Shown here piece by piece: positions 8,794 to 20,504 of a DNA stretch of 34,076 nt. The position numbers were made by a program, and so were the translations under genes. The number at the start of each line of letters is the position of its first letter. The stretch's first letter is position 1. This DNA is from Triparma columacea (taxonomy: Eukaryota; Sar; Bolidophyceae; Parmales; Triparmaceae): assembly GCA_030267965.1 (NCBI GenBank), contig BRYA01000137.1, positions 55,292 to 89,367 on the forward strand, in the 5' to 3' direction. The notes beneath the pieces are model-generated. The model was not told the origin of the DNA and searched no databases. It worked only from the letters and a program-made list of their open reading frames with translations.

Positions 8794-11700
8794 ATGACTA
8801 TTGGCGGAGTGGGATCCGTCGAACCAAGCAAAGGCAAGGCAAAGACGAAAACAACGGTGCCATCGGCCGGTGGCCGTATCTTGAATCGCCGGCAAAGTCG
8901 TGAAAATGGTGCCCCCTCACTCGTGGAAGCCTCAAACTCAAACAAAATATCCTTTGTTCCACTGAGTCTCGCGGAGTCTACCGTAAAGCAGGTTCAAGAA
9001 GATTATGTCAACACAAGCCTTCGACACAGTCAAGCGACTGAGCAACTGTTGATAACTCATGCAGCAGTGGAAAAGCACTACCAGGAGTTAATCACGGAGA
9101 CCAAGCAGCAAGCGGTGCAAGGTGCGTTTAGCGAGTGCTCGAGAGGATCCCGGGCCGTGTTACCTGGTTTTCTCACCACAAATTTTCTCCGCTCCCCCCT
9201 TTCGCGCAGTGATTGACGCCCACAAACTTACAATACACCTGGAAAGGGTGCAGTTTAAGGATTTCAAGAGCAAGACGGAAGCCGTGATAGCGGGACTGCA
9301 GGAGGAGATTTTACAGAAGCAGCGCGATATACAGGAATTGGAGACGAGGTTCGTCAAGAACAAGTTTGAGAGTGCTGTGGAACACCACCACATGAAGGAC
9401 GAGCAGGACGACCTGCGAAAAAAGCTAGTGGGAGAGAAGTTAATGCACGGCGCCGACCATGCTCAAGAAGAGGACATTATATCAAGTCAAAGCGCTCAAA
9501 TTCGGGAGCTCGAAGAGTCGATTAAAACGTTCAGGGAGAAAGTTTCGGGCCTGGAGGATCAGCTCGGCGAAAGGACGGGGAGCCTGCAAAACCTGACGAA
9601 GGACTATAACACGTCGAAGGTCGAGTGGATGGCGAAATCGACACTACTTACCAACCAACTGAAGTCGAAGTCGACGACTATAGCGGAGAAGGAGGGTATA
9701 CTGAGCGAGCTGGGCATCATGCTCACGAATAAGGATCATACACTCGCCGAGAAAGAATCTGCGATGAAAAATTTGGGCGTCGACCTTTCGCTAGCCAGCA
9801 AGACGATTGAGGAGAAGGAAAAAGTATTGAAGGAGTTTGGGGAACGACTGAACGATCAAAATGTATCCCTTGAAGAAAAGGCTGCCTTGATCGAGGAGCG
9901 CGAGAACAAAATCGCTCTTTTGACGGAAGGGCAGGAGGCAGCGAACAGGTCCATCGTTGAGAAACAGCGCCAGCTCGATGAATTGAACGCCGCCATGAGA
10001 CAGGATCGCGATGCCCACAACGCAGCCAAGGATCACTTCGAGGCTTCCATTGAGGAAATGAAGCAGAACGTGTATGAGGCAAGCGAAGAGGCGAACGATA
10101 TAAAACGGCAATTAGACGTAGCACGAGCGAATGGCGAGGAGCTGACTGAGCTACAAGCTAAGTACGACGAGTGTATACACTCATCATCAATCGCAGAGTC
10201 TCAGCTTTACGCTGCCCAAACGAACCTTGAAACCTTATCCAGCACAAAGGAAGAGCTCGAAGCGAAGTTAAAATCGGCGGAGAGGGAATTGAAGACGGCG
10301 GAACGCAGGGGCAAGAAAGACAAGGCTGCGAAAGCGGCAGCCCAAGCCGTTAGTTTGCTTCAAGTCGCGTCGATTGAGAGGGCGGAGAGCGAGGCGGGGG
10401 AGAAGGGTCGACAACTGGAGGAGGCAGAGAAGAACTTGGCTAATATCAAGCAGCAAATGGAGAGTTGTAAGCGGGATTTAGAGGGCAGACTCGACAAAAC
10501 ATCGGCGGGGTACCTTGAAACGAAGCAGGTAAGCCTTTCATGTCGATTGCACCAGCACGATGATTCTAGCCCACTAACACAACCTTCCTTTCCGCTACTC
10601 GGTTCGCTCATCGCAGGTGCTCAAAGAGCTGAAGGGCCAGTTCGAGGAGACCTCCGCGTTCGCAGACGAGAAGAAGAGGGAACTGGAAGCTGCGGAAGCG
10701 AAATCGGCTGAGATTGATTCAAAGCTTCATGAAAGGGCTTGTACCGCCGAGAAGTACGCTGACGCCCTTCGGGGGAAATTAGAAAAACTGCTCGAGAAAG
10801 GCGAGGAGGACAGTCAGGAGTTCGCAAGGATCAGTGAAGAGGCACGAGAAGCGCTCAGTAACGCTGACTTCTTAAGAACTCAGCTCGACATGGTAGGAAA
10901 AAAAGAGGACGAGATTCAGGCAGCGAAAGATGAAGCCGAAGCTAATGCAGAGGACTTGAAAAGAGTCGTGAATGAACTTAGGGAGCAGGTGGACAACGGC
11001 GAGCTGCAAAAGGTAGAGGAAGCTTTAAGGAAGGAGAAGGAGAGGGTTGCAAGCTTCGAAGGGAAGTTGAATGGCTTTCGTGCCAAGGAAGAAGAGAACC
11101 TCGTCATGTTTAACAAGCTTCAAAAAGAGCTTGAGAGGCGGGAGGTCGAGCACCGGAAGGCATTAGTCAAGGTGGCGGAGGAAGAGACTGCGGGGCTGGA
11201 CAAAATTAGGGGCGAACTTGCTGACGCTCAAAAAGAAGCTGAAAACGTCAGGGGCGAGTTGGAAAGCGAAGCGAGAGAACTTTCTGAGAAGGTTGTAGAA
11301 ATATCAAAACAATTCCTCGACAACAAGGACGAGGGAATTATTGCGAGGAAGAGCTTCGAGAAGAAGGTCAAGCAGATGCTCAAAGAGATCGAGGCCGGGA
11401 AAGAAAAAGGTCAGGAACTGGCCAATCAACTTTCAGAACTCGACGAAAATAACAATCAGGTTATCAAAAAGTTAGAGGATCAACTATTGAAGGCGAGAAA
11501 GGAACGTTCGGAGGCAATGAGCTTGAAAGACAAGGCCGAAAGTAGATTGAAGCAAGTCGAATGGTTGAGGAGTGAGGAATTAAAGAAGTACGGGTTCACG
11601 GGCAAAAGGGTTAGGAAGAAGAAGGGTGCGCGTGCGAAGATTGGGGCAAGTTCGAGCGCTGTTAGTCAAGGAGGGAGGCTAGTCGGGAAGGGCGGGGGAA

Positions 11701-14700
11701 AGGCGGGTGAGCTAGATGCGCTGAAGAAGCAGAATGATGCGCTGAAGAAGCAGAATGATGCGCTGAAGAAGGCGCTGAGGAAGGCACAGATTGATAGTGG
11801 GAAAGTAGTGGCGGGTACCGTCGAGGAGGAAGAGAAAGTGGTTACGAAAAAGAGCAAGAAGGAGATGGTTGACGAAGCTAAGATCAGGTACACTGACGCA
11901 AAAGCGGAGACCGCAGGTATCGACGCTCAACGCAAGGAGGTAAAGAGCGAAATCAAGGAGTGGTTGGCGGACTTTGAGCAAAGAGAGGGGAGGGCTGCGG
12001 GTTCTTCGGATAAGGAGGAGATATTGGATAAATACAAAGCTCTCAAGGAGCTCGAAGGACAAGTGAAGGAGTTAAAGGAGGAAGAGAAGAGCTTAAAGGA
12101 GAAGGTCAAGGCATTAAAGGAGCTGCCCGACGACGATGATGTTGGAGATGTTGGGGACGGTGGTGGTCGCGGTGGTGACAGGGGTGACGGGGATGACAAA
12201 AATGCGTTCAATGAAGAAGCAGCGCAAGGAGCTTCTGCTGCGGCTGAGGCAGCAAAGGCGTTCACGCAGAGGATCAAGGCATTGACCGCGGAAAACAAAG
12301 ACCTAAAGACGCAAATTGCAGCTCTTGAGGCGGAAAGGGTCGAGAAGAATGAGAAGCTGAAAGAAGAAAAAGAGATGAGAGAGAAGGAAGCGAAGAAATT
12401 TGAGGAGAGGGAGGCGAAATTGCAAGAGCGAATCGCTGATATCCAGGAAAATGGAGATGCCGCATTGAAGCACGACATTGAGCTGGGCGAAAAACGGGCT
12501 AACGAGTTTCGTGATCAGATGCTGGCTGCTCAAACGAGTGGGAAGCAGGCCGAGCTCAAGATGAAGGATTTGGAGGAAAGGGCGAAGAGGGCCGAGGAGG
12601 AGCTAAAAGAAATGGTCAATAATCGTCCTAGCAGTAGTAGTGACGAAGTCAACGAGCTCCGGAAAAAGGTTGAGAAGCTCCAAAAGGAAGTCAAGTTGAA
12701 GGCTAAGGCGAGCATCGCGGGATGGGAAAAGCTTGCTGAGGTCGAAGAGGAGTGTGACCGTAAGTTGGACGAGGTTCGTGAGGAGGGCGTGAGAGAAGGG
12801 GCCGAGCGAGGTAAGCTGAAGCTCCAATTACAACAAGACCAGATCAAGAGACAGTCAAACGACATCGACTTTTTGAAGGAGAGGGTTGAAACCGAAAAAG
12901 AAAAAGCAAAGAAGCTGAGAGAGGATCTCTTCACCGCGCAACTGGCCGGAGCCGAAGGGAAGAGGGATCTCGAGAACGAACTCGAGGAGCTAAAAAAGAA
13001 GGTCGCCGAGGAGGCGGCCTCGGTGGGAGTGGCTAAGGAGCTTCATAGCCCCCGGGACGGGGGTGAGAAAAGCAACGGGGGTGGGAAGGAAAAGGGCGAC
13101 GGGAAGGACGAGGTTGAGCTACCGAAGGTTCTCTACCACGACGCGCCGATCACCGGCAGCAAAATCGATGGAGTGATCGAGGCTATGCGTGAGGCCGTGA
13201 AGGAGGGGACAGCGTTGTGGAAGGCGAGAAAGAAAAGCGAGTGCTTCACCGTGTACAAAAACGTTTGTAGTATGGCGATCAAGACACTCCCGAGAACGCT
13301 CCCTCAGATGAAGCGGCTGCTTACAGCGTTCACTGCTGCCAAAAAACAGGAGCCCAGAGCCGGCGCGGTGACATTACGGAAGTGTATTGACGCTTTCATA
13401 AATGAGCAAAAGGTGGCGGTCGCAACACGAGGAGCCGGAGATGCGAACAGAGACGAGGAAGTGTCGTCGAAACCTTCCGCGACGACGCCATCAAAATCGG
13501 CTGCATCAGCGACATCATCGAACGATCCTAAAATGCAGAAGAAGCTGAAACAGGTGAGGAGGACAAAAAAGAGTGAAAAGTGGTTGTTTACACTGCATTC
13601 TCACCCCTCAATCCGCAGCTCGAGGCCCAGGTGAAGAAGGATCAGCAGCAGATGGATCGGTTGAAGGAGAAGCTGAGAAAGGCCGAGGAGGATGCGAAAG
13701 CGGCGGGAAGTAGCAGCGGTGATACTGCGAAAGCAACGAAGCGAGTCCAAGACGTTCTGGAGAAGAAGCACAAGAAGGCGATGGATGAAGCGATTAAGAA
13801 ACACACCAGCGAGGTGTTAACCATAGAGAGAAAGATGAAGAAAGCGACGGAGGAGCTCACAGTATCGAAGGAAGAGCTTGACACGCTTAAGAAGGAAATG
13901 AAAAGCCTCGAGAAGAAGAGTGGTAATTTGAAGAGCATCGAGAAGGAACTCGAGGCCGTCAAAAAGGTTGCTGCGGAAGTCGACGAATTACGCAGCAAAG
14001 TTTCAGAAGACAACCAGGTGATCGAGAAGCTCGGGAAGGACTACAGCGAGGAAAAACGGCTCAGAAAAAAATATTTTAACGAGATTGAGGATATGAAGGG
14101 GAAAATCCGTGTGTACGCTAGATGCAGACCGTTCAACAAGGTGAGAGCGAACGATTAGCGAAGCGATTCTGTATAACCCTGACACAGTTCCAAACTCTTT
14201 CGTAATTGCCCTCGCTCACCGCTCATTACAGCTTGAGAAGGAGCAAGGTTCATCACAATGCGTGAAGTTTGTTGACGACACATCACTTGAGGTCGAAGGG
14301 CCGAGGGGGTTAAAAGATTATTCCTACGACGGCGTTTTCAGCCCAAGTCAATCACAGGAGGAAGTCTACGAAGACACAAGTCACCTGATCACGTCCGCTA
14401 TCGACGGTTATAATGTTTGTCTATTTGCATACGGACAAACGGGCAGCGGCAAGACTTGGACAATGACGGGGGACGTGTCAAGCAAGGTCAACCAAGGTAT
14501 TACTCCCCGTGCGATGAAGCAACTCTTTGAGGAGATCAATGAACTTCACGAGAAGGGCGTCGCTGAGATCAAGGTTAGCACCTACTTTGTCGAATTATAC
14601 AATGATCAACTCGTAGACCTCTACTTCAGGCTAGACCATAAGAAGAACGAGAAACCTCCAAAGTTAGGTGAGTAATATTGAGCCGCGAGAAGCATGTTCG

Positions 14701-15407
14701 TTGGTTTGGGCGAGCTGCCAGAAGAGATTAAAGTTGAATTGTATTCTTATCCTGTTGCCGTGCTACTCATCGCAGAAATTAAGATGGACGCAAAGAAGAC
14801 GGTTGTGATCAAGAATGCAATCATCAAGGATGCCGCCGATTTTGCGGGTTTGAATCAACTCTTTGACCTCGGAAATAAGCAGAGGCATGTCGGAGCAACC
14901 CGGATGAATGCCGGGAGTTCCCGCTCGCACAGCATTTTCTCAATCCTCATCGAAAGTAAGGACTTGAACACTGGAAATGTGTCGCTGGGCAAGCTTACTC
15001 TAGTCGATTTGGCAGGTAGCGAGAGGGCCGATAAGACAGGAGCGACCGGGGAGAGGTTGCACGAAGCGACCTCAATAAATACTTCTCTCAGTGCCCTTGG
15101 TGACGTCATCAGCGCGCTGTGTCGGCAAGACAAATTCATCCCGTATCGCAATAACAAGCTCACCCAAGTGCTCCAAGATGGTCTGGGGGGTAACGCAAAG
15201 ACTTTGATGTTCGTCAATATCTCACCTGCAGACTACAACGCAAGCGAGACGATGTCTTCGCTTGATTACGCATCGAGGGTCAAGCAGATTAAGAACTCCG
15301 CAACGAAGGCTCATGAAGGAGAAGAGGTCGCAAGGCTCCGAGACATCATAAAGCGACTGAAGGGCGGAGAAACAGTAGACGATGACGAGATAAATAGGGT
15401 CGAGTAA
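8794..15407 (+). CDS. C-terminal-motor kinesin (kinesin-14 type) with giant coiled coil (6 exons)
   Basis: Microtubule motor, probably minus-end directed. Exons 8794-9121, 9210-10528, 10617-13553, 13619-14140, 14232-14667 and 14776-15407 join in frame to 2057 residues. Residues about 100-1690 are almost entirely E/K/A/L-rich coiled coil, broken by an acidic Gly/Asp linker (DDDDVGDVGDGGG, about residue 1055) and a compact helical segment (about 1384-1482, with ALWKARKKSECFTVYKNVCS). The motor occupies about 1689-2019. It starts EDMKGKIRVYARCRPF, a neck/motor junction typical of kinesin-14 and close to KCBP. P-loop GQTGSGKT is at about 1770, switch I is NAGSSRSHSIF, switch II is LVDLAGSER, and the YRNNKLTQVLQDGLGG helix follows. 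A short helical tail comes after. No MyTH4 or FERM domain is visible. I start at 8794 because the 5' extension of the frame has no ATG. Confidence 0.93.
11716..11772 (+). repeat. 21-bp in-frame tandem repeat in kinesin coiled coil
   Basis: About 2.6 copies of a 21-bp unit encode ALKKQND repeated as a perfect heptad, a small recent expansion that keeps coiled-coil register. Confidence 0.8.
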
Positions 15408-15459
15408 GACGTTTGTAATGTTGTGTGTTAATCTAATCTAAGGCTTTGATTTTTGTGCG

Positions 15460-17472
15460 TTAATGTGTCTGATGTGAAAAGCTTGCGTCCGAAACACTGT
15501 CAATACTTCCGTCGATGGATGATATCCTGCTGGAGTCTATGCTAGGCGTTGATATGGGGTTGATGGCGCTCTGTTCTCTCTTGAGCGCAATCTGCTCGGA
15601 AACAATCCTCTGCAAGCATGGGCGTTCGGCAGTCTCGCTGCAGCCGCACTTGATCTTGGAGAACTTGCTGCCGTAAAATTCCACGGCAAAGTCAAGGGAA
15701 AATAGCCCCACGACGATCCCGATGTGTTCGCAATCAGTGAAGCTGTGCGACATAAAATCGATTATGCCCAGCAGCATCAAAACGGCACTGAAAGAGATCC
15801 TAATTCCGACTCTCACTTCCTTCTTCAATACTCTCAGCCCCCTCCCGACGCCCTCGTGCGACAGGGACAGGATCGATATCGAAAACAAAAACAGTGACGA
15901 GAAGACCGGGAACATGGCCCTCTGCGTACTGTCCCACTCGTGGGCGGCCGATACGTCATGCAACAATGACCCCATCGCCGCTAGGCTGCAAAACAAAACT
16001 GCATGCGAGAGAGAGTACACGATGCCCGCAGTTTTGCTTCGGCGCAGGGCGTGTTTCTTCTGCAGGGGTTTGTGAGGGGTGGGGGTGGGGAGTTTAGGGT
16101 CAGCGAGGCATTCCATTCCACTCCACTCCACTTCACTCCACTCCACTCCACTCCACTCCACTCCACTCCACTCCACTCTACGTCTCACCTGCTCAGCTTG
16201 CAGCTCGTAGTAGAGCAGCTTGGTTAGCACAGCTAGGACCAAGCTCATTATGCACGCGATTTGCTGGTGCGACTCGTTGTTTGCGAAGTCTTGGAAACCT
16301 GCCGACCCCGCAATCACCGTCTCACCAATCACTATGATTTGAAAGAGGCCGAACCTCTCAGTGACGTACTGCACGTTCATGGGCAGGGAATTTTCCCTGG
16401 GGTTAAACTTGAGGAGTCGCAAGCGCCTCGTGGTCTTGGCGAGAAACATGGCCCAAAGCGTGGGCGTCATGGTGGATCCGAAGCAGAAGAAGATCAACCA
16501 GACGGTGTAAATTGACCCCACCGATTCCGACCTCGCCGCAAAGCACGACAGGCAGATGTAGACAATCACGTTGACGAGCTCGACGACGAAAAAGAAGGTG
16601 TTCTGCACGAGGTGACTGGAGTGCTTGGCGTTGGTCAGGCACATATGCACGACCTCCAAGTGCGACAGGGCCTCCATTCCCCATGCAAATGCTGCAAAGG
16701 CAAAAAACTGGGAGAGGGACGAGCAGTCTGGGAGGGCGTTTGCGCCCATACCAGCAATGGCGGCCATCTTGAAAATCAGGCGCAGGGTGTGGCTGATGGA
16801 ATTGACCTGAGTGGGGGTGGAGGTGGGAGGAGAGGGGAGGGTGGGATGGTAAAGGGTGAGTGTCTGTAGATAAACTTCTTGCTAGGAGTTACGCGATAAT
16901 AAACAACCCTACAACAACTCGCCCCGGTCATTCTCCCCCGCACCTCGCCCCCCCCGCCGCACCTTGAACCTTGCGTTGAACCCGGTGACCTTGGCCCAGA
17001 TACTGTAGACCGAGAGGAAGCACAAACAGAAATTCATCACCTTGTTTGCTTTCGATACAAACTCCTCATTTTCCTCCTCCCCCCCCCCCCCCAGTAGCAT
17101 TCGACGCCCTTCCTCCTCCTCTCCCCCCTCGTTCCACCTCAACACCGCAGCGATCTGCCCAATGCTCGCGACAATGACAAGGTCAAAGAAAAGTTCGTCC
17201 CAAGTCGCAGAGACCTCGAGCTCGCCTTGAATTTCCTTCTCATTCCACGTCTGCCTGATCTCCGGGTGCTGCCAGAAGCAATAGGGCTTGTCGTAGATGA
17301 TTTCTACCTCCACCGAGCATGTTGGAGAGAGTTGCACGAACCTCTTTCCATGGTGTGAGCTTACGAGCTCCTGGGTTGCTGCAAAGTAAGAGCGGTGGTC
17401 ATGAGGCGACGGCTCCGTCGTCGTCAACGGACGGGTCAAGCTGTCCCTGTCCTTGTTTATGGAATCAGACAT
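15460..17472 (-). CDS. LtrA-family (low temperature requirement A) multipass membrane protein (3 exons)
   Basis: Exons 17472-16963, 16806-16189 and 16059-15460 join in frame to 575 residues. The diagnostic LtrA block is present in exon 2: VTERFGLFQIIVIGETVI, plus the N-terminal TWDELFFDLVIVASIGQIAA, where the family has WxELFFDLVFV. About eight or more hydrophobic segments are visible. The hydrophilic N-terminus is about 90 residues. The first loop carries an acidic/glycine insertion (EGGEEEEGRRMLLGGGGEEENEE). The family is widespread, named for a Listeria locus, and its molecular function is not settled. I start at 17472, the first true ATG. The second intron (16188-16060) is 129 nt with no in-frame stop, so retention would leave the frame intact; I treat it as an intron because it has consensus GTGAGA/CTGCAG ends and a microsatellite core. 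The stop lies 52 bp from the convergent kinesin stop. Confidence 0.88.
16110..16178. repeat. ACTCC pentanucleotide microsatellite in LtrA intron 2
   Basis: About 13 near-perfect CCACT units (with TTCCA and CTTCA variants at the left end) lie inside the 129-nt second intron of the LtrA-type gene. Read on the gene strand without splicing it would encode VEWSG repeats. Confidence 0.85.
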
Positions 17473-17947
17473 CCTGGTCTTGGTCAACTAATTTCTTGAC
17501 GTGTGTCGGCTTCTGGTAGAGCGAGCGCGTTCAATCTTCAAGCGTCTGGCCGTGAGGGGATACGATGAAGAGGTAGAGATGATTCAATGGAACTTTCAAA
17601 ACAGCTGTGGCCAAAATCCCCACTTCCCCACATACAGTACATCGGCGGGGAAAAATTCTTGATCTCGCGATGGCCACCGAACCAAACTAAAAAAAAAACA
17701 CAACTGAAGTAAGCTATACTACACCCGATTCACCGCACCCGTCCTCCGGCAATATTACGATGGCTCTATCCCGTCTCATGTAAAAATTAGCCGCGTAATC
17801 CCTCTCCATCCCTCTGAACCCAGGTCCCCAAATTCTGCGGTTCGATAATCTCAAATTCTCAAGAATTCTTTATTTCCCTCCCTCCCCCCCCCCCGGCCTC
17901 CCCTCTCACCCCCTTTCTCCCCCCTCCCCCCTCCCCCCTCCCCTCAG
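17473..17947. promoter_or_regulatory. Divergent promoter/5' UTR region of LtrA and ELO genes
   Basis: 475 bp between divergent starts. It includes an A-tract (about 17688-17698) and a long C/T tract (about 17868-17944). The plus-side ATG is immediately preceded by CCCCTCAG, a polypyrimidine tract followed by a perfect 3' splice site. A possible donor, GTAAGC at 17709, would give a 5'-UTR intron of about 240 nt for the elongase. Intron reading is inference. Confidence 0.45.
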
Positions 17948-18817
17948 ATGACTACTACTTTTGTAAATTTACGCGGCCAGGAGTTCACCCAGATCTTCCA
18001 GGAGTACCCTATCCTCTCCTACCTTTATACCCCCTTCGAGAAGCACTACAACGCCCTTCCCGGTGTTGAATTCGCCAGGGACAACTGGGCCATCCCCGTC
18101 ACCCTCGTAACCGGGTACATGCTCTTCTGCTACTTTGGTCAGAAGTACATGGCAAAGAGGGAGGCCTTTGACCTTCGTATGCCCCTTGCGTACTGGAACC
18201 TCTTCCTCTCCACCTTCTCTTTCATGGGAATGGCCCGTACGGTTCCCCATCTCCTTAACAACCTCAAGAACATGTCCCTCGAGGACAACCTCTGCATGGA
18301 CCCCCAGGTGTCCTTCGGCGATGGGGCCACCGGCCTCTGGGTCCAACTCTTCATCTACTCCAAGATCCCAGAGCTCGTTGACACCTTCTTCATCGTCGCT
18401 AGGAAGAAGAACCTCATCTTCCTCCACTGGTACCACCACGTTACTGTTCTTCTCTTCTGCTGGCATTCTTATGCCACCGAGGCCTCCACCGGCCTTTTCT
18501 TCGTCGCCATGAACTACTCTGTCCACGCCGTCATGTACGGCTACTACTTTCTCATGGCCATCAAGATGAAGCCCAAGTGGCTTCCCCCTGCCGTCATCAC
18601 TGTCGCCCAGATTTCTCAGATGGTCGTCGGAACCTCCCTCTGCGTTATGTCTTACTTCCTCCTTCAGAAGGAGGAGTCAAGCTGCGCCGTCAAGAAGGAG
18701 AATGTTATCGCTGGAGCCATGATGTACGGAAGCTACCTCTACCTCTTCGCCGAGTTCGCCGTCAAGAGGTTCATCCTCGCCCCCAAGAAGAAGGCTGCCT
18801 CCAAGAAGCTCGTGTAA
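17948..18817 (+). CDS. Very-long-chain fatty acid elongase (ELO family, ELOVL6-like)
   Basis: 3-ketoacyl-CoA synthase of the ER fatty-acid elongation cycle: condenses malonyl-CoA with an acyl-CoA. 289 residues in one exon, the normal family length. The histidine box HWYHH is at 160-164 (FLHWYHHVTVLLFCWHSY). Other family motifs are KIPELVDTFFIVARKKNLIFLHW and NYSVHAVMYGYYFL. About seven membrane segments are expected. The spacing and the WHSY form of the box resemble the ELOVL6-type group (saturated/monounsaturated substrates) rather than polyunsaturated elongases, which usually carry a Q-box; this is inferred from motif form. The C-terminus ends KKLV, a KKxx-type ER retrieval signal. Codon third positions are strongly C-biased, more than in the neighbours, suggesting high expression. 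Confidence 0.95.
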   Translation: MTTTFVNLRGQEFTQIFQEYPILSYLYTPFEKHYNALPGVEFARDNWAIPVTLVTGYMLFCYFGQKYMAKREAFDLRMPLAYWNLFLSTFSFMGMARTVPHLLNNLKNMSLEDNLCMDPQVSFGDGATGLWVQLFIYSKIPELVDTFFIVARKKNLIFLHWYHHVTVLLFCWHSYATEASTGLFFVAMNYSVHAVMYGYYFLMAIKMKPKWLPPAVITVAQISQMVVGTSLCVMSYFLLQKEESSCAVKKENVIAGAMMYGSYLYLFAEFAVKRFILAPKKKAASKKLV

Positions 18818-18902
18818 AGAGAGAAGGACTTGGGACTAGGATGGGATGAGATTAGATGAGATGAGATGAGATTGGGTTGTGATGTGAGGGAATAGGTTGG
18901 GC

Positions 18903-18908
18903 AATAAA
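18903..18908 (+). terminator. Candidate polyadenylation signal of the ELO gene
   Basis: An AATAAA hexamer sits 86 nt after the ELO stop, followed by a poly-C run. The preceding 3' UTR has GATGA-type short repeats (18838-18875). Position fits a polyadenylation signal, though it is not certain that this lineage uses AATAAA. Confidence 0.4.
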
Positions 18909-19087
18909 GCTTTCATCCCCCCCCCCGTAACAATAACTAGTAAGCACCGTAATCATTATTACCGGGCCGAACAACTATGAGGGGGGGGGGAAGAGGAGGG
19001 TGGAAATAAACACACCATGCCATAAATAACTGTTCTTTGTATTTAGAAAAAGGACGACTATCGTTTCCCCCCACAATTATCTTCACG

Positions 19088-20335
19088 TCATGTTATGTAA
19101 GCCGCCTGCTCCCGAGAGATGAAATTCATGCCCCCATTGTAATCCCCTCCAAGCCGTCGTCTCCCTCGAGGCACCTGTTGGTAAGTGCCAATTTTGGACA
19201 CTGAGGAAGGACCCTTTATGGGAACGGGGTCGTACGCAGCAACAGCAGACTCATTGCTGTAGGTAGGTAACTGTTGATGGTGCGGAGAAAAGAGCGTAGA
19301 GGCAGGTGACGGGGTGTAAACATCGTTCTGTGGGTCGTGTTGAGGTTGGCGCTGAGGCAGGGGGTCCAGGGGCATTGGAACCGCGTGGTGGTAGGAAGGG
19401 GTTGAGTAACTGTGATGAAGCGCCCGGGGATCAGGCTCGGGTGTGGCGGGGGACCGTACCGGCAGGGGAGGCCGCCGCTTGTGCTTAATAATGGGAGAAA
19501 ACATTTCCTTTTCTCTCTCGGCCTTCTGCGAGACGGCCGATGGGGTTTAGTTGTGGTTGGGGAACAACTTGATGAGCTGTTAGAGCGTCCCTTCTCTCAC
19601 CTGTCTTTTCTTGTTCAAAAGCTCACTAGCCCGCCCCTCCCTGCTACCGAATCGCTTCTCCACGACAACGTCGTCATTGAGACAGGACGCCATGGATCCC
19701 GAAGGAGGAGCCCTGCGAACCCCGGCTACAGACGCTTGGTGGGATGCCGCACTCACCCCGGAGCCGTAGTAACTCGGTCGCACCCTCCCCCGAAGCAACG
19801 GGGAGACGGCAGAGAAGTCGTCCCAGCCTCTATCAATATTCCCTGCGTTGTTTGTCCGAAAGGTGGGCTCACTTCTCACCCTGCTCAAAGTCATATTGCT
19901 ACCACTACTTTGCGAAGTGCTCACCAAGGGGGACAAGTAATACGACTTCTTGAATTCTGCCATGCCTAAAGGGGGGGGGGGCGGCTTTGGGTTAACGCAA
20001 AGTTGAGCGACGAGTTGGGCATCTTTGCAGTGGCCTCACTAACCTCCTGGAGAATTGGCAAGTGCAATCTCATTTTCTCGCTTCTGGACGGCCAACAGTC
20101 TCCTAAGTTCTCTATTCTCCGCCTCTACTTTATCTGCCTGCGCCTGCCTATGGTCTGACCACTCCGCGAACCTCCTCTGGAAGTTCTCCCAGGGCTCGGT
20201 AGAAGCCTTTGCAAGGACTGCTTCTGACCTTGAGAATTCCCTTTTCATCGCCATGAAACCATTGGACGGGGAAGGGTACGGGACACTATCGTTTTGAAGG
20301 AAGAGAGACTCAAGACGCTGCTCTGGAGAGAGCAT
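19088..20335 (-). CDS. Hypothetical protein with N-terminal coiled coil (3 exons)
   Basis: Exons 20335-20044, 19965-19601 and 19525-19088 join in frame to 364 residues (introns GTTAGT...TTTAG, 78 nt, and GTGAGA...CGCAG, 75 nt). The first ~97 residues are helical with a heptad-like stretch (RRFAEWSDHRQAQADKVEAE, then ENRELRRLLAVQKREN), which should form a short coiled coil. The middle is Ser/Arg-rich. After a charged helix (LLNKKRQKAEREKEMFSP) the C-terminus is Pro/His/Tyr-rich and probably disordered. There is no recognisable catalytic domain, signal peptide or membrane segment. Function unknown. It lies downstream of the SDR gene on the same strand with a 169-bp gap, which also carries its 5' UTR. 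Confidence 0.6.
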
Positions 20336-20504
20336 GAAGAGAGCTGAATGACTAACTAACTGATTTGGCAGGGAGAGGGTAATTGGGGGGGGATTGGATG
20401 AAAGAAAAAATAATACGCCATTGCCCTCTAATCCGTCTAGTTAACGCTATTTTTAATTGTAAGAATCGTCGCTTCCTATGCTCCCTCACCCCCCTCCCCA
20501 CCCT

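Noticed and set aside
10617..10620. Separate gene starting at kinesin exon 3
   Set aside because: The apparent start is a GTG directly after a CAG acceptor, and the frame joins perfectly with exon 2.
11666..12934. Long minus-strand Ser/Phe/Leu ORFs opposite the kinesin coiled coil
   Set aside because: Antisense of Glu/Lys-rich coding DNA routinely gives stop-free Ser/Phe/Leu frames.
16060..16188. VEWSG repeat as a real protein repeat in the LtrA protein
   Set aside because: Bounded by consensus GTGAGA and CTGCAG and built of an ACTCC microsatellite; more likely a stop-free intron.
17969..18526. 185-residue minus ORF opposite ELO
   Set aside because: Result of strong C-ending codon bias in ELO; acidic/Gly/Val-rich sequence without features.
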